A DNA stretch of 49,594 bases from Chloroflexota bacterium (GTDB taxonomy: Bacteria; Chloroflexota; Anaerolineae; Anaerolineales; VGOW01), in contig JACRBQ010000019.1 of NCBI GenBank assembly GCA_016213135.1, positions 1-49,594 of the forward strand, given 5' to 3'. Position numbers and translations under genes: made by a program. The notes under the pieces were generated by a model, which was not told the DNA's origin, did not search any database, and was given only the letters and a program-made list of their open reading frames with translations. Below, in pieces: positions 39,966-47,126 of the stretch (position 1 is its first letter; each line of letters starts with the position of its first letter).

Positions 39966-40268
39966 ATGCCCGACCTTCTCACCCTCCGCGGCATCGCCTC
40001 CAACGTCCAATACATCGTGATGGATGGCCGCCAACTGCGCGCCGCAAAGAGCGTGGACAAAGCCGATAGCCTGTCCTTTAATGTCGGCGAGCGCGGGGCG
40101 ATGGCGATGAAAGCCAAGACCCTGCCTGTGCTTAATGAGGGCGACGATGTGGAAGTGATGGGTGCGCCGAACCCGCGCTCCGGCGGGCTGGAGGTGGTGG
40201 CCCTGCGCAATCACACCACCGGGACGGAATGGAAGTTCAGTCGCTTCCGGGCGGTCATCTGGCCCTGA
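39966..40268 (+). CDS. Small hypothetical protein (100 aa)
   Basis: The product starts MPDLLTLRGIASNVQYIVMDG and ends FSRFRAVIWP. Pattern and composition suggest a small beta-rich (OB-like) protein: LSFNVGERGAMAMKA and LNEGDDVEVMG. It has no signal peptide or cysteine pair. GAGGTG lies 8 bases before the ATG. I do not recognise the family. The downstream 536 bases hold no gene that I can support. Confidence 0.7.
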   Translation: MPDLLTLRGIASNVQYIVMDGRQLRAAKSVDKADSLSFNVGERGAMAMKAKTLPVLNEGDDVEVMGAPNPRSGGLEVVALRNHTTGTEWKFSRFRAVIWP

Positions 40269-40437
40269 GAGCGGGGCGAATTGTGGCGCTGAGCCGGGGC
40301 AAACGCCTCGGCCCAGCGAAGCTCCGTGCGATTTCACCGAGTCGTCCCCGCGAAACAGTCGTTTGCACCCGCAACGCTGCTGACGCGCATGACCGTTGGG
40401 CGACTTTGGTGAATTCGGAAATTAGATTATTCCCATC

Positions 40438-40466
40438 TTGACACAACAGAATATATGTTCTATATT
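40438..40466 (+). promoter_or_regulatory. Strong sigma-70 promoter with overlapping palindromic operator
   Basis: TTGACA (40438-40443), exactly 17 bases, TATATT (40461-40466). The spacer contains GAATATATGTTC (40449-40460), one base from GAACATATGTTC, the LexA-box type of Gram-positive bacteria, and AATATA / TATATT form an inverted repeat overlapping the -10. The next gene starts 339 bases downstream. A LexA-like operator is inference. Confidence 0.6.
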
Positions 40467-40472
40467 ACAGCT

Positions 40473-40800
40473 AACATCTCAACCCGTCTTCGGGTCGGCA
40501 GCGGACCGGGATGCTGAACTCTGGTAGTTCACCAAATTTGGATCGCATAGTCGTAGCCTAGCCCCTTGTGGGCGGCGCACGCGCACAAGGCGCTAAGCTA
40601 CACAGCGTTCTAACATTGGCGGACTATTAGTCTGGCTTGGAAAGAGGCGTCAATGCAGGCTATGATCGTCTCGACGACCTCCTGGCGGAACTCCTGACGA
40701 AAGTCTAAAGCGAGGCAGATTAGTGGCCTACAATCTTTCCAGCGGCAAAAAGAAATAACCAGTCTCGTTATAGACCACCCCGAAGCTCAGAAAGGAACAA
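40473..40800 (+). ncRNA. Candidate structured leader or small RNA
   Basis: Gene-free sequence after the strong promoter. A stem ACCCG (40482-40486) / CGGGT (40491-40495) is near the predicted 5' end. A large imperfect stem pairs 40553-40570 with 40584-40601 (16 of 18 pairs, 13-base loop). No T-tract follows. A short open tail reading ERGVNAGYDRLDDLLAEL (about 40650-40708) may be a gene relic. RNA evidence is required; this is a structural guess. Confidence 0.35.
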
Positions 40801-40804
40801 GATC

Positions 40805-41920
40805 ATGAACAGAGTACGAGTATTGGTTGGCACCCGCAAGGGCGCATTCATTCTCACCTCAAGCGCCAAGCGCAAGAGGTGGGACATCAGCGGCCCCCAC
40901 TTTGCGGGCTGGGAGATTTACCACCTCAACGGGTCGCCCGCCGACCCGAACCGGCTGTATGCCTCGCAATCCACCGGCTGGTTCGGGCAGTTGATCCAGC
41001 GCTCCAATGACGGCGGTAAGACGTGGGAGGCGGTGGACAACAAGTTTGTGTACGACGGCGTCCCCGGCACGCACCAGTGGTACGACGGCACACAACACCC
41101 CTGGGAGTTCAAGCGCGTCTGGCGTCTCGAACCGTCGCTGACCGACCCGGACACGGTGTACGCCGGGGTGGAAGACGCCGCCCTGTTCCGCTCCGCCGAC
41201 GGCGGGCAGACGTGGCAGGAGCTTCCCGGGCTACGCGCCGCTAAAGGGCATCTCTGGCAGCCAGGCGCCGGTGGGATGTGCCTGCACACGATCGTGCTGG
41301 ATCCGAGCAACCCCAAACGGATCTTCATCGCCATCTCGGCCGCGGGCGCGTTCCGCACCGACGATGGCGGCCAGACGTGGCGACCCATTAACCACGGCCT
41401 GAAGTCCCCCTACGAACTCCCCGACGCGAGCGCCGAGGTCGGCCACTGTGTTCACAACATCGCGATGCATCCATCGCGTCCGGGCGTGCTATTCATGCAG
41501 AAGCATTGGGACGTGATGCGGACTGATGACGCCGGCGAGTCTTGGCGCGAGGTCAGCGGTAACTTGCCGAGCGACTTTGGATTTCCAATCGCCGTGCACG
41601 CGCACGAGCCAAACACCGTCTACGTCGTCCCGATCAAGAGTGACTCGGAACACTATCCGCCCGATGGCAAGCTGCGCGTGTATCGCAGTCGCACGGGCGG
41701 GAATGAGTGGGAGGCGCTCACAAACGGCCTGCCGCAAAGCGACTGCTATGTGAACGTATTGCGCAGCGCGCTGGCTGTCGACTCGCTCGATTCGTGCGGC
41801 GTTTACTTTGGCACCACCGGCGGGCAGGTGTACGCCTCCGCCGATTCCGGCGACAGTTGGACGGCCATCGTCCGCGATCTTCCCGCCGTATTGTCCGTTG
41901 AAGTTCAGACACTACCGTGA
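40805..41920 (+). CDS. BNR/Asp-box beta-propeller protein (sialidase-like fold)
   Basis: A 371-residue protein with Asp-box repeats (S/T-x-D-x-G-x-T/S-W): [32 protein letters not shown] and SADSGDSW at the expected intervals of a beta-propeller. It has no signal peptide, so it is probably cytosolic. The Arg triad of sialidases is not evident, so a glycosidase role is unproven. AAAGGAAC lies before the ATG. The stop overlaps the GTG of the MoaD/ThiS-like gene, which makes a coupled pair. Confidence 0.85.
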   Translation: MNRVRVLVGTRKGAFILTSSAKRKRWDISGPHFAGWEIYHLNGSPADPNRLYASQSTGWFGQLIQRSNDGGKTWEAVDNKFVYDGVPGTHQWYDGTQHPWEFKRVWRLEPSLTDPDTVYAGVEDAALFRSADGGQTWQELPGLRAAKGHLWQPGAGGMCLHTIVLDPSNPKRIFIAISAAGAFRTDDGGQTWRPINHGLKSPYELPDASAEVGHCVHNIAMHPSRPGVLFMQKHWDVMRTDDAGESWREVSGNLPSDFGFPIAVHAHEPNTVYVVPIKSDSEHYPPDGKLRVYRSRTGGNEWEALTNGLPQSDCYVNVLRSALAVDSLDSCGVYFGTTGGQVYASADSGDSWTAIVRDLPAVLSVEVQTLP

Positions 41921-42213
41921 TCCGCGTTGTGCTCCCGCATCATCTGCGGACGCTGGCGCAAGCCGGCAAAGAGGTTCACCTTCAAATCGAAGGGCCGACG
42001 ACGCTGGGCGCGGTTCTGGATGCCCTGGAGGCCCGGTATCCGATGTTGCGCGGGACGATCCGTGACCACCTCACGCAACAGCGTCGGCCCTTCATTCGGT
42101 TCTTCGCCTGCGGGCAGGATTTGTCCCATCAACCGTCGGCTGCCTCGCTGCCCGATGCGGTCACGATGGGAACAGAGCCTTTTCGGATTGTGGGGGCCAT
42201 GGCTGGCGGCTAG
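41917..42213 (+). CDS. MoaD/ThiS-type ubiquitin-like protein
   Basis: A 98-residue beta-grasp protein ending in Gly-Gly (VGAMAGG), the hallmark of sulphur carrier or ubiquitin-like proteins activated by an E1-type enzyme. [27 protein letters not shown] is the MoaD/ThiS core. It starts with GTG at 41917, overlapping the propeller gene's stop by four bases. No moaE, thiG or E1-like gene is near. The pair propeller + MoaD-like recurs in bacteria to my knowledge, but its role is unknown. Confidence 0.85.
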   Translation: MIRVVLPHHLRTLAQAGKEVHLQIEGPTTLGAVLDALEARYPMLRGTIRDHLTQQRRPFIRFFACGQDLSHQPSAASLPDAVTMGTEPFRIVGAMAGG

Positions 42214-42216
42214 GCC

Positions 42217-42987
42217 ATGAAACGCTTCCTCATCCTCGGCAGTTTCGGCGCGGCCATTGCCACCTTCGGCCTCAACATCGGGCCGGCCTTCTCCGCCCCG
42301 GTCAGCCTGCCGACGCCGCTCTTTCAGCCCTTTCTCAACACACTCGCTGTCGCGCCGTTGGCCGGGGCCATGGTCGGCGCGGCGATGGTGTGGCTGGCTG
42401 TTCGCTGGCCCAACCCAGTGGCACAAGCGGGGCTGGGTGCGGGCCTGGCGCTGATGATAATTTTGCTCGCCGGTTGGTTTCCCTTTGACTTCCAGCTTAA
42501 TGCTCCGGCGCTCGTGCTGGCCGCCGTTGTATTGGGCGCACTCATCGGCGCGGCGGCGGGCGTCATCTCCAGCCTTACGCAGTCTCTGAGCGAGGCGGAC
42601 TTGCGCCGCGCCCTGCGCGCCGCCGGTCTCACGGCTGTGCTGACTCCTATCGCCACCGTCTTGGTGGTCCTCGCGTTAACTTTGCTCGGCATAGCCCTGG
42701 CCTCTCTGCTCGCGCCCCCGCCCGATCCATCATTGACGGAGTCCTACCCGCCGGGCCTCGGCGTGATGCTCTTCGGCATCCTCGCCTTGGGTCAGGCGGC
42801 CTTCCAAGAGTCTTCTTGCCCATCGTCGCGGTCATCGTCGGCGGGCTGGCCGGGCTGATCGCCGGCTGGCTCACGCCGTCGGATGAAGCGGGCGTCCCTG
42901 GCCGAGTCTCGCCCGGCGTAATAACGGCAATCGTAGGCTTCACTATCGCCCAAACATATTTCTGGCTTGGGAGGATCTTTCCAAAGT
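42217..42987 (+). pseudogene. Frameshifted integral membrane protein gene
   Basis: The first frame (42217-42858) encodes about 190 residues of a membrane protein with roughly five segments, then runs into Ser-rich nonsense (SSCPSSRSSSAGWPG). The true continuation LPRVFLPIVAVIVGGLAGLIAGWL, followed by TPSDEAGVPGR and another hydrophobic stretch, is in another frame from about 42801. A single frameshift near 42800 explains both. It could be a sequencing error. Family not recognised. It follows the MoaD-like gene by three bases. Confidence 0.6.
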
Positions 42988-42992
42988 CCATT

Positions 42993-43262
42993 GACAAAAG
43001 GCCATGCCTGTGCGCGTGGGAGCGGGTTGCACCCGCCACCGGGCATACCGGCGGTGTGTGGGCGTTGAGCTTTTCGCCGGATGGCCGCTTGCTGGCCTCC
43101 GGCTCGGCGGATCGCGCGGTGCGGGTGTGGGATGTGACCCACGGAGTAGAACTCATGGTTCTGAGCGGCTACACGAGCGACATGTTGCGGGTGGCCTTCT
43201 CACGCGACGGGCGGGCCTTGGCATCGGCGGAGAGTGTGGTGTGGGTGTGGGGCGTGAGGTGA
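42993..43262 (+). pseudogene. WD40-repeat fragment
   Basis: About 85 residues with two WD40 blades: TGHTGGVWALSFSPDGRLLA, SGSADRAVRVWDVTHG, then a degenerate blade ending VWVWGVR. It has no start of its own and lacks the other repeats needed for a propeller. It is a remnant of a larger WD40 gene, joined to the end of the broken membrane gene. Confidence 0.7.
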
Positions 43263-43270
43263 CCCGGAAT

Positions 43271-43311
43271 CCCAATTCACGATCTCCTCACGTTCGTTTG
43301 ATAGGCTGAGG
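43271..43311 (+). promoter_or_regulatory. Upstream element shared with the peptide gene, copy 1
   Basis: 43271-43303 match 46709-46741 at 27 of 33 positions, including the exact word ACGATCTCCTCACG (43279-43292). The element ends 29 bases before the M50 start. GATAGGCTGAGG (43300-43311) recurs at 47115-47126 beside the peptide-gene relic. A shared promoter or operator is the simplest reading. Confidence 0.6.
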
Positions 43312-43332
43312 GTCGAGAGGAACACACAGCCC

Positions 43333-46300
43333 ATGACCTTCCCCGCCTGGTGGCCGTCGGCCACCCCGGCCCCCACCGCCTCGACCCCCGCCTCGCTGTG
43401 GCAGGAACTCAAAGCCAAGATCGATCTCGCCCAGGCGCGTCCGGCGCAGGCCGAGGGCGTGCTGACGCACGAGTTAAGCGACCGCACCGGGCCGTACGTC
43501 GTGCTCAAGAACCCGCGAACGCGCACCTATCAGCGCCTCTCGCCGGGTGAGCATTGGCTGTGGCAGCGCATGGACGGGACGCGCACGGTGCAGGATTTGG
43601 TCGTCGCCTACTTCCTTCAATACCATTCGTTCGCCTTCGGCCTCATCGCCGGGCTGGTGGCGCAACTGGGCTTCAAACAGATGTTGCGCGAGAAGCCGCA
43701 GTTCGTTTTCTCGGCAGTGGGCCGCGCCGTGGCCGAAGCGACGACCGCCCACAAACTCTCTTCCCCGGCGCTCGTTCTGCTCACGCGGCAGTGGGTCATC
43801 CGCGGGCTGGACGGCTGGATGACGCGCCTGCACCGGGCGGGCGGCTGGGTCTTCTACACGCTCCCGGCGCAGATCATCTACTTGCTCGTCAGCGCGGTCG
43901 GCCTGTATCTATTCACGCGCATCCTCGGCGACGCGCGCTTCAAGTTCGGCGGCGGCGGCCTCGGCCAGAGCGCGGCCTTGTTGTGGGTGGCGGCGATCCT
44001 GCCCATCGTGATTCACGAACTGGCTCACGCGCTGACGACGAAACACTTCGGTTGCGAGGTGCATCAGGGCGGGCTGATGCTGTACTTCGGGATGCCGGCG
44101 GCGTTCGTGGACACGACCGACATCTGGACGCAGGGCAAGCGCGCGCGGCTGGCGGTGACGTGGGCCGGGCCGTACACCGGCCTGATCATCGGCGGGCTAT
44201 GCTCGATCACGATCTGGCTGTGGCCCGGCCTCGGGCTTGCCCCGCTTCTCTTTCAGGTGGCCGCCGTCGGCATGATCACCACGGTGATGAATCTCAACCC
44301 CCTGCTCAAACTCGACGGCTATTACCTGCTCTCGGACGCGCTGGAGATCGCCCAATTGCGCGAGCGCTCGCTGGCCTTCCTGCGCCACAAGCTGGTCCCC
44401 AAAGTCCTCAAGCGCGAGAGAAACTGGACGCGCGACGAGATCATCTTCGTCGTCTTCGGCGTGCTGTCGGGACTGTGGACGGTCTACATTATTTACGTGA
44501 GTCTCATCGTCTGGAACCGGCGGGTGGCGCAGAGCGTGCAGGCCATCCTCAGCCAGCCGGGCGACATTGGGGCGCTCCTCGTCAACCTTCTGCTGATCTT
44601 GCTGGCGCTTTCATTTCTCACGTTGATCGGTTTTCAATTGGTTCGACTGGTTCGACTGGCCGTGGCCTGGGCTGTTCGCCGCAAATTATTGGGGACGCCG
44701 GGTCGGGCCGGGCTGGCCGTCACCATTGGAGCAGCGACGCTCGCGCTGCTGCCGCAGATCGTCGCTCCGGACGCGGCGCCGATCATTGTGGCCGCTCTCG
44801 GCCTGTTGGCATTCGCGTGGGGCGTCCGGCTGGCGCTGGCTCTGGCCGCCGAAATGCGCGGCTCGATGCACGCCAAAGCCTGGCCGGCCATCGCCGCCAG
44901 TCTGACTCTGCTCGGGCTGGCCCAGATCATGCCGGCCTTGCGTGCGCCGGTCGCCGGGCCGGCCTTGTGGCTCGACGTTGCCGGCGCGGTGGCCGGCCTG
45001 ATGGCGCTGATATTCTCCGGGCGGCTCGTCGCCGGCTTGCGAGGCGGTTGGCGGGCGGTCTCGGCGCTCACCCTGGCGCTGGGCGGCGCGGCGTTGGTCG
45101 CGCAACGAGTCGCCGGAGGCCAGGCTGCCGCGCATGCTTTCGCCGGACTGCTGATCCTCGGCGGGTTGCTTCACTGGCGCTATGCCATCGTTACTTCCGG
45201 GACGCTCGAACCGCTCATCGCCCAACCGGCCACGACGCGCGACCGGCTGATGACTGCGTTCGATTTGCTGGCGAGATCGGCCTTGGCCGAACTGCGCTCG
45301 ACCTACGGGCGCGGGACGGCGCGTCGCGTCGAGACAGCCTTCAACCGCGCTTCCGCCGCGCAGCATTGGACGCTGGCCTTCGTCGAGGGCCAATTGCGGG
45401 CGCAATCCGTTCCGGCCAGGCCCGCGTTCACCGCGATGACTGCGGCCGACCTCGCCGAAGTGTACGCCGCCGCGCTCACCAGCCTGCTCGACGCAGCGGC
45501 CATGGTCGCCGGGGATTCGTTCGCCCGCCGGGCGCTGGCGCGAGGCTACGACGCGCTCGATTGGGAGGGCCGTGAGATCGCGGGCGAATATATTCTGGCG
45601 CGCATGCGCTGGGCCGCCGGGCTGGCCGAGATGTTCCGTGAGACCCGCCACGACGTGACATCGCTGCTCGAGCGCGCGCCCCTGTTCGTGTCGTTCACGC
45701 CGGAGGAAATACAAGCCGTGGCCCGCCGCCTGCGTTCGGAAACGTTCGCGGCGGGCGCGGACATTGTCCGCCAGGGCGGGAAAGGGGATCGGTTTTACCT
45801 TCTGCGGCGCGGGCGGGTGAAGGTGCTGGTGCGCAACGATGAGGGGGACGAGCGCGCGGTCAACGAGTTGGTCAGCGGCGACTATTTCGGCGAGGCCGCG
45901 CTGCTCACCGGCGAGCCGCGCAACGCCACCGTCTGCGCCCTTACGCCGGTCGAGGCGCTGTCGTTGAGCAAGCGCGATTTCGACCGGCTGGTGCGCGCCG
46001 GGTTCGAGGGTGGGGCCAAGATAGACGCCGTGCTCAAACGCATCGGCCTCCTGCGGCGCATTCCGCTCTTCGCCGATTTCGAGAGTTACGAATTGAAACT
46101 CGTCGCGGCGCAGCTCGAAACGCAAGAGGCCGAGGCCGGGGCGACGATTATCCGCCAGGGCGAGGTCGGCGACAAGTTCTATATCGTCGAGGCGGGCGAG
46201 GCGGCGGTGCGTCTGCGCGGGCCGGATGGGGCGGAGGTCGAGCGGGCGCGGCTGGGGCCGGGCGACTATTTCGGCGAGATCGCGCTGTTGATGGACGTGC

Positions 46301-46467
46301 CGCGCGTGGCCTCGGTGGTTGCGGTCGGGGCGGCGCGGCTGTTGACGCTGAATGCGGCGGCCTTCAACGAACTGGTGCGCGAGTCGCGCAGCGCGAAGTT
46401 GGCGCTGGAGCGGGCCGGGTCGCGGCGGGCCTTGTCCAACGAGCAATTTATGAAGGAGGCGCAATGA
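43333..46467 (+). CDS. M50-type membrane metalloprotease with PqqD-like N-terminus and two cNMP-binding domains
   Basis: A 1044-residue protein. Residues about 43-115 (YVVLKNPRTRTYQRLSPGEHWLWQRMDG and on) resemble PqqD, the peptide-binding fold of RiPP systems. A membrane region (about 170-480) has the zinc motif HELAH (His228, Glu229, His232) and NPLLKLDG (322-329, Asp328), the M50 site-2-protease signature. A second hydrophobic stretch (about 480-640) and a helical part (about 640-775) follow, then two cyclic-nucleotide-binding domains (about 779-895 and 914-1020; GDYFGEAALLTGEPRNATV and GDYFGEIALLMDVPRVASV). It is probably a membrane protease regulated by cAMP/cGMP-like ligands. The zinc-ribbon gene overlaps its stop and the peptide gene follows. 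Confidence 0.88.
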   Translation: MTFPAWWPSATPAPTASTPASLWQELKAKIDLAQARPAQAEGVLTHELSDRTGPYVVLKNPRTRTYQRLSPGEHWLWQRMDGTRTVQDLVVAYFLQYHSFAFGLIAGLVAQLGFKQMLREKPQFVFSAVGRAVAEATTAHKLSSPALVLLTRQWVIRGLDGWMTRLHRAGGWVFYTLPAQIIYLLVSAVGLYLFTRILGDARFKFGGGGLGQSAALLWVAAILPIVIHELAHALTTKHFGCEVHQGGLMLYFGMPAAFVDTTDIWTQGKRARLAVTWAGPYTGLIIGGLCSITIWLWPGLGLAPLLFQVAAVGMITTVMNLNPLLKLDGYYLLSDALEIAQLRERSLAFLRHKLVPKVLKRERNWTRDEIIFVVFGVLSGLWTVYIIYVSLIVWNRRVAQSVQAILSQPGDIGALLVNLLLILLALSFLTLIGFQLVRLVRLAVAWAVRRKLLGTPGRAGLAVTIGAATLALLPQIVAPDAAPIIVAALGLLAFAWGVRLALALAAEMRGSMHAKAWPAIAASLTLLGLAQIMPALRAPVAGPALWLDVAGAVAGLMALIFSGRLVAGLRGGWRAVSALTLALGGAALVAQRVAGGQAAAHAFAGLLILGGLLHWRYAIVTSGTLEPLIAQPATTRDRLMTAFDLLARSALAELRSTYGRGTARRVETAFNRASAAQHWTLAFVEGQLRAQSVPARPAFTAMTAADLAEVYAAALTSLLDAAAMVAGDSFARRALARGYDALDWEGREIAGEYILARMRWAAGLAEMFRETRHDVTSLLERAPLFVSFTPEEIQAVARRLRSETFAAGADIVRQGGKGDRFYLLRRGRVKVLVRNDEGDERAVNELVSGDYFGEAALLTGEPRNATVCALTPVEALSLSKRDFDRLVRAGFEGGAKIDAVLKRIGLLRRIPLFADFESYELKLVAAQLETQEAEAGATIIRQGEVGDKFYIVEAGEAAVRLRGPDGAEVERARLGPGDYFGEIALLMDVPRVASVVAVGAARLLTLNAAAFNELVRESRSAKLALERAGSRRALSNEQFMKEAQ

Positions 46468-46676
46468 ACTGCTGGCAATGTGACCGACCGGCGCACGGGG
46501 TGTGCCGGTTCTGTGGCCGGGCGACGTGCCGGGATCATGCCCGGAAGATGCCCTATATTATGGAAATCTATCAGGGCGAGAACGGCGAACACAAAGCAGT
46601 GGTCGTCGAGGACGCGCTGTACTGTGGGCAATGCAAGCCGCGGGAGGACCCGGTGGCGTTGAAGGGGCTAAGGTAG
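46464..46676 (+). CDS. Small B-box-like zinc-ribbon protein
   Basis: A 70-residue protein. Cys3, Cys6, Cys14, Cys17, Cys22 and His25, then Cys54 and Cys57, give the spacing of one or two zinc sites, B-box-like. Residues 30-50 form a short beta segment (MPYIMEIYQGENGEHKAVVVE). The start overlaps the M50 stop by four bases (ATGA), so it is co-translated and likely acts with the protease. No nucleic-acid-binding motif is apparent; a protein-binding role is more likely. Confidence 0.82.
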   Translation: MNCWQCDRPAHGVCRFCGRATCRDHARKMPYIMEIYQGENGEHKAVVVEDALYCGQCKPREDPVALKGLR

Positions 46677-46701
46677 AGACGTTCCGGTGGAACGTCTCTA
46701 C
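46673..46701. repeat. Palindromic repeat at the end of the zinc-ribbon gene
   Basis: Perfect 13-base arms (GTAGAGACGTTCC at 46673-46685, GGAACGTCTCTAC at 46689-46701) with a GGT loop; the stop codon of the zinc-ribbon gene lies in the first arm. Half of the same motif (ACGTCTCTAC) occurs near 36102-36111. It may stop transcription between the protease and peptide genes. Confidence 0.75.
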
Positions 46702-46708
46702 GGGATGG

Positions 46709-46741
46709 CCCAATAAACGATCTCCTCACGATCGCCTGCTA
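46709..46741 (+). promoter_or_regulatory. Upstream element shared with the M50 gene, copy 2
   Basis: Same 33-base element as 43271-43303 (27 of 33 positions), here 48 bases before the peptide start. A TACGAT box just beyond (46740-46745) could be a -10. Between element and gene the 13-base word AGCAACAAATCAG occurs twice with a 16-base period (46749-46761, 46765-46777), the second copy overlapping the AGGAG ribosome site. Confidence 0.6.
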
Positions 46742-46789
46742 CGATGGGAGCAACAAATCAGAAAAGCAACAAATCAGGAGACCTATTCC

Positions 46790-47029
46790 ATGTCCGCTGA
46801 AACCGTCACCACCATCATCCGCCGCGCCGTGGCCGAACCGGAGTTCCGGGGGCTGTTGTTCCGCAACGCGTCCGCCGCGCTGGCCGGGTACGACCTGGCC
46901 GAGGCCGAACACGCCGCGCTCACCGGCCTGAACGCCGAGAACTTCGACGCGCTGGCCGGGGAACTCGAAGCGCGAGTTTCCAAAGTCGCCGGGGCTGGCC
47001 TAGCGATTGGGTTCTTCAATCACCCTTGA
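46790..47029 (+). CDS. NHLP-clan-like small peptide (candidate RiPP precursor)
   Basis: A 79-residue peptide. SAETVTTIIRRAVAEPEFRGLLFRNASAALAGYDL followed by EAEHAALTGLNAENFDALAGELEARVSK resembles leader regions of the nitrile-hydratase-leader-peptide clan (Os1348 and Franean1_4349-type precursors: VxxxIxRAxxDxxFRxxLxxDPxxALxGYxLTxxE). The tail VAGAGLAIGFFNHP (about 66-79) would be the core; it is Gly/Ala-rich and hydrophobic, without Cys or Ser/Thr clusters, so lanthionine- or thiazole-type modification is unlikely. The ATG at 46790 has AGGAG 9 bases upstream. No radical-SAM, cyclodehydratase or ABC exporter gene is in the window. The role may instead be regulatory. Confidence 0.72.
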   Translation: MSAETVTTIIRRAVAEPEFRGLLFRNASAALAGYDLAEAEHAALTGLNAENFDALAGELEARVSKVAGAGLAIGFFNHP

Positions 47030-47087
47030 TCGGCACGTCATCGAGATGACCGCACGCTCAGGTCTTCAACGAGAGGAAACCACCCCC

Positions 47088-47126
47088 ATTTCCGCTGAAA
47101 CTGTCACCACGTAGGATAGGCTGAGG
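47088..47126 (+). pseudogene. Truncated second copy of the peptide gene's start
   Basis: ATT replaces ATG, then SAETVTT is encoded almost as in the intact gene (positions 47091-47111 match 46793-46813 with few changes) and TAG follows at 47112-47114. GAGAGGAAAC upstream stands for the ribosome site. Directly after the stop, GATAGGCTGAGG (47115-47126) matches the element before the M50 gene. It overlaps the 3' end of the convergent regulator gene. Confidence 0.7.

Noticed and set aside
40553..40601. Large palindrome considered as a third attC-like site
   Set aside because: No RYYYAAC/GTTRRRY cores flank the stem, so it was kept only as part of a candidate RNA structure.
40631..40708. Short open tail (ERGVNAGYDRLDDLLAEL) after the strong promoter
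   Set aside because: It has no start codon and is too short to assign; possibly a gene relic, not called as a gene.
44686..46464. 592-codon minus-strand open frame opposite the M50 gene
   Set aside because: Shadow of the real gene; Arg/Gln/Pro-rich with no motif.
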